From an uncultured Lachnospiraceae bacterium (GTDB taxonomy: Bacteria > Bacillota > Clostridia > Lachnospirales > Lachnospiraceae): a DNA stretch of 23,768 nt. The notes under the pieces are model-generated. The model was not told where the DNA came from. It did no database searches and was given only the letters and a program-made list of their open reading frames with translations. Of the stretch, positions 1 to 9,355 are shown piece after piece. Position 1 is the first letter of the stretch. Each line of letters opens with the position of its first letter. Position numbers and translations under genes: made by a program. The DNA is taken from NCBI GenBank assembly GCA_900557385.1, contig USSP01000002.1, positions 1 through 23,768 on the forward strand, written 5' to 3'.

Positions 1-2
1 AT

Positions 3-1520
3 GAGTGTTGGGACTTGTACCAGACTACAGGATTTACCATGGCACTGGTATTAGGGATATTGAAAGGAATAACAGGCGGGTATGAAGGGGCAATTCTCTT
101 CTGCAGAATTGTGACAGCTATTTTGCAGTTGCTATTGGGAATGTTTACATGGTACTCGCTTCGGAAGTATTTCCGCAATGCAGACTTTGCGGGCTTAGTT
201 GTAGCAAATATGTTACCGAGAGGAACGCTGAATCTGGAGTATGGCTTTTTAAGCTGTAACTACATTCTGATATCAATGCTCCTGCTGTTTCTTGTAAGCC
301 GGGAAGAGAAAAACTGGAGTAAGGTAAAAGTATATGTATTGCTGATTCTCTCTGGTATTTTATTTAGTATAGGCATTTTGTGTTATCCTACGATGATAAT
401 TGCAACGATTGTCTTGATTGCTTATTTCTTTTCGATTCGGGAGAACAGAAGGAAAGGATTGATTTTCATAGGGACATGTATTGCTTGCGCAGTGGTATTT
501 TGCTTATATGTCTTTGCCTATATCTCACCATCTGAAATGCTAGACAATGTATTTCATGGAATTTTGATGGATGAATCTCATGGAAATGAAAATTTGCTGG
601 GAAGTTTTGTCGGGAGTTTTGTGTTATCAAAAGAGAAAATGGTACAAGTTTTTGCAATACTGATTGTAGCACTTATAACGTATATTGCTTTTCAATGGAA
701 GAATAAGGAAAAACTACCATTTGTATATCATGTAATGTTTTGGTCTTCAGTAGCAATCATTGGAATGAATATATCGACAATCCGTCCCTGTGGAGTGTTT
801 GGCTTACAAATCCGATATACAGTAATCGCACTTGCAGGAGCGCTCATTATCTATAAACTTCATGACAGGGAGCTAAGCTATTTATTTTATGGTATGGGAA
901 TGTTTATGTTCCTGGGTACCTTATTGGGGTCAAACTTGGGAATGGCAGAAAATAGTGCTTTTTGGTATATCAGTCTTATAGCGATTGTCCTGGGAGAAGG
1001 AGAACAGATATTTTCAAAAAAGACCACACATTATTTTGCAATCCTTTCCGTGGCAGTATTGCTTATTTCTTTAATATTTATGAAAGGATATATCGTCAGA
1101 GTCAACGGAACAGGACCTGCGAATATATTAGAAATCAGGGAACAGATAGATTTTGGACCCTTCAAAGGCTTGTTTATTGATCCGGAAGAAAAAAGTAGTT
1201 ATTTAATAAGAAAAGACGACATTGATGAAAATCTGACAGAAAAAGATACGGTGTTGATTTTATCACAAGACCCTGTTTATAATATTTATGCACCTTACAG
1301 ATTTTCATCGGCAACGGCGTTGACTACGCCGGTTTATGGTAATCAATGGGTAGAATATTATAAGAGAAATTATGTGCAACCCACAGTGGTGTTGATTGAT
1401 AAACAATACCTGAATGCGGATTCCTTATTGAATCATACGGTCTTTGGTGCCTATTTGAAAGAGGAATATGATGAGAATTTCCTATATGAGACAAAGGGCT
1501 TTTGGATATTAAGGCGATAG
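3..1520 (+). CDS. Polytopic membrane protein, 5'-truncated by window edge; possible GT-C glycosyltransferase
   Basis: The reading frame is open from the first bases (frame starting at base 3), so the true start lies left of the window. About 505 residues are visible and end at a TAG. Roughly the first 360 residues are a series of hydrophobic segments separated by short basic loops, and the last 130-140 residues are hydrophilic with one recognisable hydrophobic-free block, giving a many-TM protein with a C-terminal soluble domain. This layout, and its place beside other membrane glycosyltransferase homologues, suits a GT-C-type enzyme that uses a lipid-linked sugar outside the membrane, but I see no diagnostic catalytic motif because the N-terminus, where GT-C acidic motifs usually sit, is mostly missing. 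It is followed after 54 bp by the broken membrane-protein gene. The coding region looks more AT-rich than its downstream neighbours. Function is inferred only. Confidence 0.75.
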   Translation, partial: ECWDLYQTTGFTMALVLGILKGITGGYEGAILFCRIVTAILQLLLGMFTWYSLRKYFRNADFAGLVVANMLPRGTLNLEYGFLSCNYILISMLLLFLVSREEKNWSKVKVYVLLILSGILFSIGILCYPTMIIATIVLIAYFFSIRENRRKGLIFIGTCIACAVVFCLYVFAYISPSEMLDNVFHGILMDESHGNENLLGSFVGSFVLSKEKMVQVFAILIVALITYIAFQWKNKEKLPFVYHVMFWSSVAIIGMNISTIRPCGVFGLQIRYTVIALAGALIIYKLHDRELSYLFYGMGMFMFLGTLLGSNLGMAENSAFWYISLIAIVLGEGEQIFSKKTTHYFAILSVAVLLISLIFMKGYIVRVNGTGPANILEIREQIDFGPFKGLFIDPEEKSSYLIRKDDIDENLTEKDTVLILSQDPVYNIYAPYRFSSATALTTPVYGNQWVEYYKRNYVQPTVVLIDKQYLNADSLLNHTVFGAYLKEEYDENFLYETKGFWILRR

Positions 1521-1574
1521 GAAATTGCGATACATCGGTGCGGATAAAACCACAAATGTGAGTATGAGGACGAC

Positions 1575-4249
1575 ATGGAAACAAAAAAACTACGCAGATT
1601 TTTCTTCATTTTAGCAGCTATTGGCTGCTGTTTCACCATTATTTATTTAATACTGACCGGAAATGCAAACCAGGTATACACAGATATTGTCAATGAACAT
1701 ACGGCACAGGATGCCAGCAATAAATCGGCGGAGAGAAATCTCTTTTACATTTTAGCCCTTGCAGGTGGTTTGGTTTATACCCTTTATTTTTTCTGGTGCC
1801 AAAGGAAAGCAGGACTGGAAGAAAGGAAATCCATGGTTTCCAACCGGACAAGCTATCTGGCAGTCATGGTTCTTGCCTTGACGGCAGCATACTACCTTGT
1901 GTGGCAGGAAACCAGTCCATTGCTGTTACTGGCAACGCTTTATCTGCTGCTGTTACTGTTGCGGCAGCGGGAATGGATAACTGCAGGGCTGACATGTTTC
2001 TTCCTTAATGCCTATGCCATTATGGGATTGTATCGCCTGTATCTGGGAATGGGTGGAGAAAAGGAACTGAATGGGGTGGTTATTGCGGTACTGGCATTGA
2101 TTGTCAGTCTTATTCCCCTGGCGTTTCGAGAGAAAAAGACAGCATTTCTGCGGGGTATGTTGATTTCCCAGATAGCGATTCCTTTTGTTCTGTTACTGTA
2201 TACCAATGCAAATTATCTCTACGAAGGAGAAAAGGTAACGGTGGCACCGCCACTGAAAATCCGTGTGCTGATTTATGGATTGATTGCTGCATTTATAGTA
2301 GAAGGGGCATGGAAATTAAAAAAATACTGGAAGAATCAGGGACAAAAGGAACTGTTTGTAACCTATGGTGCCTGCGTTGCGATTATGGCATGTAACCGGT
2401 TCAGTGGAAATGGTGCTATTATATCAACAGACCTGCATCATCCCATGGAGGATATTATTGGCTATTCCCAGGTCTTTGAACTGGGGCAGCAACTCTTTTC
2501 AGAATACATTCCTGTTTCCGGGATGTATTCTCTGGTGCATGGCTTTCTGTTTGAGTTTTTGGGACATGGTTAGCTGGCAAACTATGCAGTGGTACAGAAT
2601 GTGCTGTATTTACTTGTCATCATGGCGGTTGTATTACTGCTGAAGGGGCAGTTGAGAGACGAAGTCCTGTTGTTAATCTCTCTGGTACTGTTGGTGCCGG
2701 ACTATAACCGTATTATTTTTATTATACCCGTGATGCTGCTTTTATCCTGGCAGAACCTGGTTGCAAGGAAAAATCTGTGGTTAAAGGCGTGGTTTTTGAC
2801 CAGCCTGGTACAGGGCTTGTATTATCCTGTCTTTGGAGCGGCTGTGTGCATCGGGTTCCTGCCTCTTGCCATCCGGCAGATGATAGCCCTTGTGAGAACA
2901 GGCGAATTAAAAGAACTGGTCAGAAAGCCAGCTTTCTGGATCTGGTGGGCAGTCTGTATCCTTCCCGCAGTAATCAGTATTCCATGGCTTATCGGGACAT
3001 TGAAGCATACTCTGGCAATGAGCGGACAGACAGTATATGCAGACGGTTTGGCAAGATTTGGACAGGGTGTACCGGGCAGCTTACTGCCCTATATCCAGTC
3101 CATGTCCCTTCGCCTGGTGTTGTATAATATCCTTTCCTTCATGGTAATACCGGTTATTTTCTGGCTGTCCATTGCGTTGACCCTCAAACTGGGGAAAATC
3201 AGGATAGAAAAGAAAAAGCTGGTGATTGGCAATGGCATACAGGCAGGGATTGCTTTTTCCTTTGGAATTATTTTATTGATTTCGTTGAGCTATACGGTAA
3301 TCAGACTTGATTCGGGAAGTATTTATGCCAGAAGTGTGGGTGTGATTTATGCTGTCTTTGTCATGCTGATGCTGCTGGTAACCTGCTATCTGCAGACAGA
3401 CAGCAGCAGATACTGGGTATTGGGATTTGCAGCCTTCCTGTTAGTTCTGGCAGGAAAAGACGGCATCGGGATTTTGAGCGAGGATGGGCAGCTACAGAGC
3501 CGGTATGTAGTGCCGGACGGGTACACCTTTGTCACTGATTCTGAGATTAAGCATCTGGGCACCGACTTTATAGAAAACGGAATGTATGAGTCCGTACAGG
3601 ACAATTACAAGCTGGCGCAAAGCTTAAATAAGGATAACTCCTATATCGGGATTTATTCGCTGTTCGGATATTACTATTTGGGAGAGGTAAAAGCGACTCG
3701 GTTGTAGAAATCAATACGGTTCGTGGATATGAGGCGGCGGGAGAATCCATTGATGTCTTTCGGAAAAATCACACGATAATTGGTGGAAAGCTGGAGCCCT
3801 TTGACAATTACTATTATTATTATTGGCTGATTACCTCCGGAGAGTATGTTTATGATGCTGATACCGGCTGTATGGTGCCTAATGTGGCGGATTTTCCTGC
3901 AGAAACGGTGCGAGAATTAAATAAAAATCTGGAAAAAGGCTGGAACGGCTATTCTCTGGGACGTTCCTTCAGTTCCATGGGCTTGTCCATGGATTCTTTA
4001 TCTGCTATCTTTACAGAGGTGAAAGCAGAGTATCAGGAATCGGTGCAGGGTAATATTTACCGGGTTGATTTTGATGCTCCGGTGGATGGAAACCAGGCTG
4101 ATTTTGTCTATGTGGAATTTAAAGATATGGATCAGAATTTCCAATATACGTTGGGTGGTTCTGAATATACGGATGAGGAAGCAGGTTTCCTGCGTCTGCT
4201 GATGAAAAAAGATTATAATCCAGGGCTGTATGCGGAAACGCTGTGGGCA
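1575..4249 (+). pseudogene. Broken large membrane protein gene (in-frame TAG, frameshift, 3' deletion)
   Basis: Three consecutive open stretches read as one protein. Codons from ATG 1575 run to a TAG at 2571-2573; the same frame continues without a gap after that TAG (LANYAVVQN...). Near 3685 the reading moves to the -1 frame: LGE is followed by GKSDSVVEIN in the other frame, as if one G was lost from a GGG. The frame then runs on to about 4249, where it joins a fragment of another gene. The restored product would be about 890 residues: some 12-14 hydrophobic segments, then an extracytoplasmic C-terminal domain from about residue 640 rich in Tyr, Asp and Gly. This resembles large GT-C-like membrane proteins of surface-glycan clusters, but I do not recognise the exact family. 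A weak GAGG lies just before the ATG. It is probably non-functional unless the point lesions are sequence errors. Confidence 0.7.
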
Positions 4250-4471
4250 GGAAATCTGGGACTGATCAATAAGCACACGGCAGCGGTGCTGACAGCCTGG
4301 CTGGAGAAATGGGAAATCCCTTATGATGAGATCGTATACGGAAAGGTATGGCCGGGACATAAAGGTTTCTATGTGGATGACAGAACCATTCGTCCGGATG
4401 AATTCATGAAGTACACCCCGGAGGAACTGGAAAAAAACTGTGAGCAGTCCAGACAGAATATTGAGGATTAG
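4250..4471 (+). pseudogene. C-terminal remnant of HAD-family capsule biosynthesis phosphatase, fused in frame to upstream gene
   Basis: From GNLGLINKHT onward the last 73 codons match the second half of the short HAD phosphatases found in capsule clusters: a Trp-Leu helix (AWLEKWEIPYDEI), a GKxWPGHxGFYVDD block with the metal-binding Asp pair, and RPDEF near the end. The first half of such proteins, carrying the DxDGT nucleophile and the YTxRN segment, is absent. Instead the frame runs straight back into the membrane protein gene. No start codon or ribosome site precedes the remnant. The catalytic Asp is therefore missing and the fragment cannot be an active phosphatase. It ends 3 bp before the nucleotidyltransferase start, a position normal for the intact gene pair. 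Family assignment rests on my recognition of the motif string, and a deletion is the simplest explanation. Confidence 0.75.
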
Positions 4472-4474
4472 AAA

Positions 4475-5209
4475 ATGGAAAATAAAATTGATGTTGTGAT
4501 TACCATGGGAGGGCTGGGTTCCCGTTTCCGGAAAGCGGGCTACAAAGTTCCCAAATATATGATTGAAGCCAAGGGAAAGACCTTGTTTGAGTGGTCTATG
4601 ATCAGTCTGGAAGGCTATAAAAAGGATGTGGCGCAGTATATTTTCATCGCAATGAAGGATGAAGACCTGGATATCGCGGGCTTTGTCCGGAGTAAATGTG
4701 AAGAACTGGGCATTATCGACTATCATCTGATTCTTTTGGATTATCTGACAGATGGGCAGGCTACGACAGCGACTTTGGCAGAAAAGTATTGGAATAGCGA
4801 GCATGCACTGCTCATCTATAACATTGACACCTATGTGGAGCCGGGACAGATGAACAGTGAAGAACTCCGCGGAGATGGATTTATTCCCTGCTTCAAGGCA
4901 GAGGGAGACCATTGGAGCTTCGTCCGGTTGGACGAGCAGGGCAGAGTGGTACAAATTAAGGAGAAGCAGAGAATTTCCGATCACTGCACGCTGGGAGCTT
5001 ACTATTTTAAATCCTGTGGCTTGTATAAACAGTTATATGATGAGTATTATAGGGAAGAGAAAAATCTGGTAAAGGGTGAGAAATATGTAGCCCCTCTGTA
5101 TGATTACCTCCTTTCCAAGGGAGGCGAGATTTATATTTCCGATATCGCTCCTGAGACGGTGCATGTCCTGGGAACACCGGAGGAATTGGAGTGTTTTTTG
5201 AAACAATAA
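4475..5209 (+). CDS. Nucleotidyltransferase of the sugar-phosphate NTP-transferase type
   Basis: 244 residues, starting at an ATG with GAGGATTAG just upstream (the GAGG lies in the end of the preceding frame). The N-terminus carries the GT-A nucleotidyltransferase signature GGLGSRF (residues 12-18) and a conserved Pro-Lys (26-27). LTDGQATT (91-98) and an Asp after a hydrophobic strand (YNID, Asp118) fit the nucleotide- and metal-binding sites. Family members join a sugar phosphate or polyol phosphate to NTP and release pyrophosphate in the cytoplasm. This branch is usually paired with the HAD phosphatase whose remnant lies directly upstream, so it probably made an activated donor or precursor for a capsule branch. 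The substrate cannot be read from sequence. The gene itself looks intact although its partner is destroyed. Confidence 0.85.
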   Translation: MENKIDVVITMGGLGSRFRKAGYKVPKYMIEAKGKTLFEWSMISLEGYKKDVAQYIFIAMKDEDLDIAGFVRSKCEELGIIDYHLILLDYLTDGQATTATLAEKYWNSEHALLIYNIDTYVEPGQMNSEELRGDGFIPCFKAEGDHWSFVRLDEQGRVVQIKEKQRISDHCTLGAYYFKSCGLYKQLYDEYYREEKNLVKGEKYVAPLYDYLLSKGGEIYISDIAPETVHVLGTPEELECFLKQ

Positions 5210-5230
5210 ATTATAGAAGAGGTATATATT

Positions 5231-6772
5231 TTGCCAGAAAATTATTTATATAGACAGTGGAATCAACTAAAAAAAGATACGCAAGCAGTGTGGGCGATAC
5301 TATCCACTTTCGCAATCGGGCTGCTTGCCCACATGTATAAGTTTACCAATCATATCCCCAACTGGGATTCCTTGATGGATTATTACTACCCTACTCATAA
5401 TATGACACATCAGGGACGGCAGTTTCAGTTTCTGCCTGCTGCATTTCGGGCATTTAAGGATATTCCCTGGGTGATTGGCTTACTATCATTACTGTATTTG
5501 AGCATTCTGGTAGTCTTATTGGTAAAGCTGTTTGAAATTCGAGGAAAATTATCCATCGCTTTTATTGCAGCACTTGTTGTGACCAGCCCGCCGGTCACCA
5601 GTACGTTGGGGTATATGTTTACTGCAGATTGCTATTTTTTCGCAGGGCTGATGGCAGTTTTGGCTGTTTATTTGGCGAGGAAAAAGCGGTTTGGCTGGAT
5701 AGCAGGTGCTGTTCTGCTTGGAGTGGGAATTGGTATTTATCAGGCTTACCTATCTCTTGCCATTGTTTTAATTCTGTTTCTGACAATTCGTGAGATTTTA
5801 CTTGCAGGAGACGGTAAACTAGGTGGAGATTTCTGGAAACAGATTTTGAAGTATTTAGGAATGGGAATACTAGGACTGGCGTTTTATAAGGTTTCTCTGG
5901 AGATTATGAGTCGTGTGGAACAGATTGCGCTGGTGAATCATCATGGTTTGGGAAGCATTCATTTTCCCAGCATGTCAGAGTTTATTCATGCAACAGTACA
6001 ATCCTTAGTTGATACCGTTTATTATTATGTGGGATCAGTTTCGCGTCTAAGCACGTATGGCATAGCTTCGGCTGTTTGCCTGACGATGTCAGTTCTCTTT
6101 TGTTTGATTCTGGTTTGTAAAAAGGAAATTTACAAACATTTCAGTCATTTGTTTTTACTGGCAGTATGCATTTTTATGATTCCCTGCGCATGTCATTGCT
6201 TTTATTTTGTCACCAATGAGGTGGAATATTATGCGCTGATGCAGTTCCCACTGGTTTTAACTTTTGTATTTTTATTCTGGGAATATGAACAGAGGGAAGT
6301 ACAGTATAAGGCAGGACAATGGGCAGTTGTGCTTGCATCAGGTATTTTGGTTTATGTTCTTATTATTTCTGCTAACGTGGCATATCGGGTGCAGACATTA
6401 AGCTATGAGAAGACCTATGCCATGATGGACAGAATGATTGCCCGTATGGAAAATTTACCGGATTATCAGAATGCGGATAAAATTGCCGTTATAGGAAATC
6501 TGCCTGGAACGGACATATATGCATACGGAACCTCTCCTGCACTGGCAGGCTATGCGGATTCTTATCTGGTTTCTCATCAGAAACATGTGGTATCTATGTT
6601 GGATGAGTATTATGGGATAAAGCTGGAAGGTGTCAGTGACCAGACGATAGAGGAATTGATGAAGTTACCGGAAGTGGAAAATATGGCAATCTGGCCGGAT
6701 GCCGGGTCTGTCCTTCAGGTAGACGATATAATCGTAGTCAGATTCAGCGAAGAAGCGATGCAGCTAAATTGA
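5231..6772 (+). CDS. GtrII-like membrane glucosyltransferase (first of tandem pair)
   Basis: 513 residues from a TTG start. The start is supported by AGAAGAGG at 5215-5222 and by an N-terminus (MP + short basic amphipathic stretch) that parallels the next gene. About 10-11 hydrophobic segments are followed by a roughly 110-residue soluble tail. The first extracytoplasmic loop holds NWD (44-46) and QGRQF (61-65), and a mid-protein segment reads GIYQAYLS; both fit the Glucos_trans_II family (Pfam Glucos_trans_II). The Shigella flexneri phage GtrII of that family moves glucose from undecaprenyl phosphate to a surface polysaccharide on the outer face of the membrane. The GtrB-like donor synthases it would need are encoded downstream at 9352 and 11205. 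No GtrA-type flippase is in the window. Sugar and acceptor are unknown. Confidence 0.8.
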   Translation: MPENYLYRQWNQLKKDTQAVWAILSTFAIGLLAHMYKFTNHIPNWDSLMDYYYPTHNMTHQGRQFQFLPAAFRAFKDIPWVIGLLSLLYLSILVVLLVKLFEIRGKLSIAFIAALVVTSPPVTSTLGYMFTADCYFFAGLMAVLAVYLARKKRFGWIAGAVLLGVGIGIYQAYLSLAIVLILFLTIREILLAGDGKLGGDFWKQILKYLGMGILGLAFYKVSLEIMSRVEQIALVNHHGLGSIHFPSMSEFIHATVQSLVDTVYYYVGSVSRLSTYGIASAVCLTMSVLFCLILVCKKEIYKHFSHLFLLAVCIFMIPCACHCFYFVTNEVEYYALMQFPLVLTFVFLFWEYEQREVQYKAGQWAVVLASGILVYVLIISANVAYRVQTLSYEKTYAMMDRMIARMENLPDYQNADKIAVIGNLPGTDIYAYGTSPALAGYADSYLVSHQKHVVSMLDEYYGIKLEGVSDQTIEELMKLPEVENMAIWPDAGSVLQVDDIIVVRFSEEAMQLN

Positions 6773-6802
6773 TAGTCGAATGATATATATTATAAATGAA
6801 TC

Positions 6803-6807
6803 GAGGA
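6803..6807 (+). promoter_or_regulatory. Ribosome binding site that decides the 6814 start
   Basis: GAGGA lies 6 bp upstream of ATG 6814 but downstream of the alternative ATG 6796, so only the later start has a well-placed Shine-Dalgarno sequence. Confidence 0.65.
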
Positions 6808-6813
6808 ATGAAA

Positions 6814-8385
6814 ATGCCTTCAGAAAAATTAAAAACATGGTGGAGAGATCTGCCTAAAACAGCAAAGACTGCCTTTAGTACAGCAATGATAGCCGGTATA
6901 TTGACCCATTTATTTATTCTGACCAATAAAGTATTTAACTATAACGAAATCAGTGTACTTTTCCTGGATAAGCAGGAGATGCTCATGGGAAGAATGGCAG
7001 AGGGAAGATGGCTGGTAGGAATCCTGGGACAGTGGATTGGTGGAAATTACAGTATGCAGGCTGTTGCAGGACTTCTGGGTATTTTCCTGCTCGCTTTGTC
7101 AGCAGCCATGGTCACCGTTCTCCTCCGAGTGGATAAACCGTTGTATGCAGGATTGATCGGTATCGTGATGGTGGTCTTTCCGGCTATTGTCAGTTTTATG
7201 GCATTTACACAGCTGGGAGATGCTTGGTTTATGGCAGTGTTTTTTGCCGTCCTGGCGGTTTTTCTGGCAGAACGGTATCGTTATGGAATCCTGGGAGCTA
7301 TTGTGCTGGTAGGATTTTCCCTGGCGATTCATCAGGCCTATATTTCCGTGACGGTAGCGGTGATGTATGGAATCCTGTTTTTTGAATTATTCCGGGAAAA
7401 ACATACCTGGAAGGAGGAATGGAAAACGGTAGTTCGCTACCTGGTTATTCTTTTAGGCGGCTTCATTCTTTACTATGTGGGTGTAAAGGTAAGCACAGCC
7501 CTGTTACAGTATGATCTTTCCGATTATTACGGAATCAATGAAATGACGAAGTTTACGCCGAAAGGGATTTGTAAAGGTATTGTTTACGCTTATCTTTATT
7601 TCCTACGATATTTTTTCACAACGCATTATTATGGCTCTGCTATCATGGTAGGAGTCAATGTGATTCTGGCGGTATGCCTGCTGGGCTATGCCGGTCACTC
7701 CATTTGGAAAAGACCGGAAAAGGATCCTCTCGTAAACCGGATGTGGAAGGTAGTACTGCTGGGGCTGCTTCCTATAGGCTGCAATTGTCTGCCGGTACTT
7801 ATGGCAGATCGTGTGGGAGCCGGTGTTGACCGGTATATGATGTATTCCTTGGTATTTGTGTGGATAATTTTGCTGACAGCAGCCTGTGATGTGGAAAATC
7901 TGACAGAAAGAAAACAGACTGGGCGTGAGTTTCAAAAAATCTTTTGCATGGTGGTTCTCATTGGTGTGGTAATACAGATTGGGCATGACTACACTATGGA
8001 TAATCAGGCATATTATCGGGAACAGGCAGCAACAGAACAGATGGCGTCCTATTTAAATCGTGTAGCTGCCAGAATTGAGGCGATGGAAGGCTGGGATGCG
8101 TCTATGCCGGTTTATATTGTGATGGATGAGGATTTGTATCCCAACTATCCGGTGAGACTCCCTGCTTTTGATGCTTTAAAGGAACTGCGGGGAACTGCTT
8201 ATGAGCCGAATTTCAATGAGCAGGGCCTGCGTAGATATATGGCTTACTACATGCACTTCCCACTTGCGGAGCCTACCGATGAGCAGATAGAGCGTGTGAA
8301 AGATCAGCTAGCTGATATGCCTTCCTATCCGGCAGCAGATTCCATTCAGATTGTGGATGGTGTACTGATTGTGAAAATTGGGTAA
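6814..8385 (+). CDS. GtrII-like membrane glucosyltransferase (second of tandem pair)
   Basis: 523 residues. An in-frame ATG exists at 6796, but GAGGA at 6803-6807 sits 6 bp before the ATG at 6814, so I use 6814; the resulting MPSEKLKTWW start mirrors the MPENYLYRQW start of the preceding gene. The order of features is also the same: acidic loop NYNE (42-45), GRW (64-66), a mid-protein IHQAYIS segment, about 10 TM segments, and a soluble tail of around 120 residues ending in a short beta-like IVDGVLIVKIG. It is a Glucos_trans_II-type enzyme, predicted to use a polyprenyl-phosphate sugar at the outer membrane face. The pair are diverged paralogues rather than a recent copy, since identity by eye is limited to scattered motifs, so they probably act on different donors or acceptors. 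Confidence 0.8.
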   Translation: MPSEKLKTWWRDLPKTAKTAFSTAMIAGILTHLFILTNKVFNYNEISVLFLDKQEMLMGRMAEGRWLVGILGQWIGGNYSMQAVAGLLGIFLLALSAAMVTVLLRVDKPLYAGLIGIVMVVFPAIVSFMAFTQLGDAWFMAVFFAVLAVFLAERYRYGILGAIVLVGFSLAIHQAYISVTVAVMYGILFFELFREKHTWKEEWKTVVRYLVILLGGFILYYVGVKVSTALLQYDLSDYYGINEMTKFTPKGICKGIVYAYLYFLRYFFTTHYYGSAIMVGVNVILAVCLLGYAGHSIWKRPEKDPLVNRMWKVVLLGLLPIGCNCLPVLMADRVGAGVDRYMMYSLVFVWIILLTAACDVENLTERKQTGREFQKIFCMVVLIGVVIQIGHDYTMDNQAYYREQAATEQMASYLNRVAARIEAMEGWDASMPVYIVMDEDLYPNYPVRLPAFDALKELRGTAYEPNFNEQGLRRYMAYYMHFPLAEPTDEQIERVKDQLADMPSYPAADSIQIVDGVLIVKIG

Positions 8386-8404
8386 CGGAAGAGAGGAAAT
8401 TGAG

Positions 8405-9355
8405 ATGAAGTATTTCATCATTACAATTGATACAGAAGGGGATAACCTGTGGCGATGGAAACCGGGACAGGAGATCACCACGAAGAATGTCCGGTATCTT
8501 GCCAGGTTCCAGGAACTTTGTTCCAGATATGGCTTTAAGCCGGTGTGGCTTAGCAACTGGGAGATGATCAATGATTCGTCATTTGTGGAGTTTATTAACA
8601 AAAATGTGGAAATGGATTCCTGTGAATTGGGAATGCATCTGCATGCCTGGAATAATCCTCCCTTTTATGAACTTCCACGGGGAGAGCATTCCGGGGCACC
8701 CTATCTCATAGAATACCCCCGGGAGATTATGGAGGCAAAGCTTACTGCCATAACAGAGAAAATGAAGGAGCAGTTTGGATATGTGCCGGTAACACACAGA
8801 GCCGGAAGATGGGCGATGAATCAAACTTATTTTGAACTGCTATATCAATATGGTTATCGGATAGACTGTTCCTATACACCGGGTATCAGCTGGAGGGATT
8901 CAATGGGTCAGACGCCGGATTATGCAGGACCTGATTATAGGGATGTTTCAAAAAAGGTTCAGAAGATTCATGGAATCACAGAGGTTCCCGTTACCGTGGA
9001 GCGCACCCATCGGATGTTTCTGGATTGCAATAAAAGCTGGAAATCCAATGTAAAGACGGTATTGTTTGGCATGGCAGGTCAGAATATCTGGCTTCGTCCC
9101 GGCAGAGATAACCTGAAGGACATGCTTTGGTTAATTGAGAAGAATCGAAGAGGAGACGGGGACTATCTGATGTTTATGCTTCATTCTTCCGAACTGATGC
9201 CGGGAGGAAGTCCTACCTTCCGGACGGAGGAAGAGATAGAAGCACTCTATGATAAGCTGCAGGTCTTGTTTGATGCCATACAGACTTCTTACCAAGGTTG
9301 TACCTTGAAGGAATATGTGAGAAACCACAACACAGAAGAGGAAAACAGAAGATGA
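8405..9355 (+). CDS. Polysaccharide deacetylase-like protein (NodB homology, WalW-type)
   Basis: 316 residues from ATG 8405, with AGAGGA at 8392-8397 (7 bp spacing); an upstream TTG at 8378 overlaps the previous gene and lacks a ribosome site. Motifs fit a carbohydrate esterase 4-like barrel: DTEGD (9-13) as the first acidic motif, MHLHAW (77-82) as a variant metal motif with HxH instead of the usual HxxxH, HRAGRW (131-136), and MLHSSEL with His260. There is no signal peptide or TM segment, so it acts in the cytoplasm or at the inner face. The stop overlaps the next ATG by 4 bp, so it is translationally coupled to a lipid-linked sugar synthase. By analogy with ArnD it might deacylate an undecaprenyl-phosphate sugar. 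The variant metal motif leaves the exact reaction open. Confidence 0.78.
   Translation: MKYFIITIDTEGDNLWRWKPGQEITTKNVRYLARFQELCSRYGFKPVWLSNWEMINDSSFVEFINKNVEMDSCELGMHLHAWNNPPFYELPRGEHSGAPYLIEYPREIMEAKLTAITEKMKEQFGYVPVTHRAGRWAMNQTYFELLYQYGYRIDCSYTPGISWRDSMGQTPDYAGPDYRDVSKKVQKIHGITEVPVTVERTHRMFLDCNKSWKSNVKTVLFGMAGQNIWLRPGRDNLKDMLWLIEKNRRGDGDYLMFMLHSSELMPGGSPTFRTEEEIEALYDKLQVLFDAIQTSYQGCTLKEYVRNHNTEEENRR

Noticed and set aside
2571..2573. Recoded amber (pyrrolysine or stop reassignment)
   Set aside because: TAG is the normal terminator of several genes here (1520, 15589, 17604) and the gene has other lesions, so a simple nonsense mutation or error is more likely.
3998..4984. Long minus-strand open frame of 328 codons
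   Set aside because: It lies opposite the broken membrane-protein/HAD region and the nucleotidyltransferase, whose plus-strand frames carry recognised motifs. Its composition (many Phe, His, Ile, Gln, Cys) is typical of an antisense shadow, and it shows no motif of its own.
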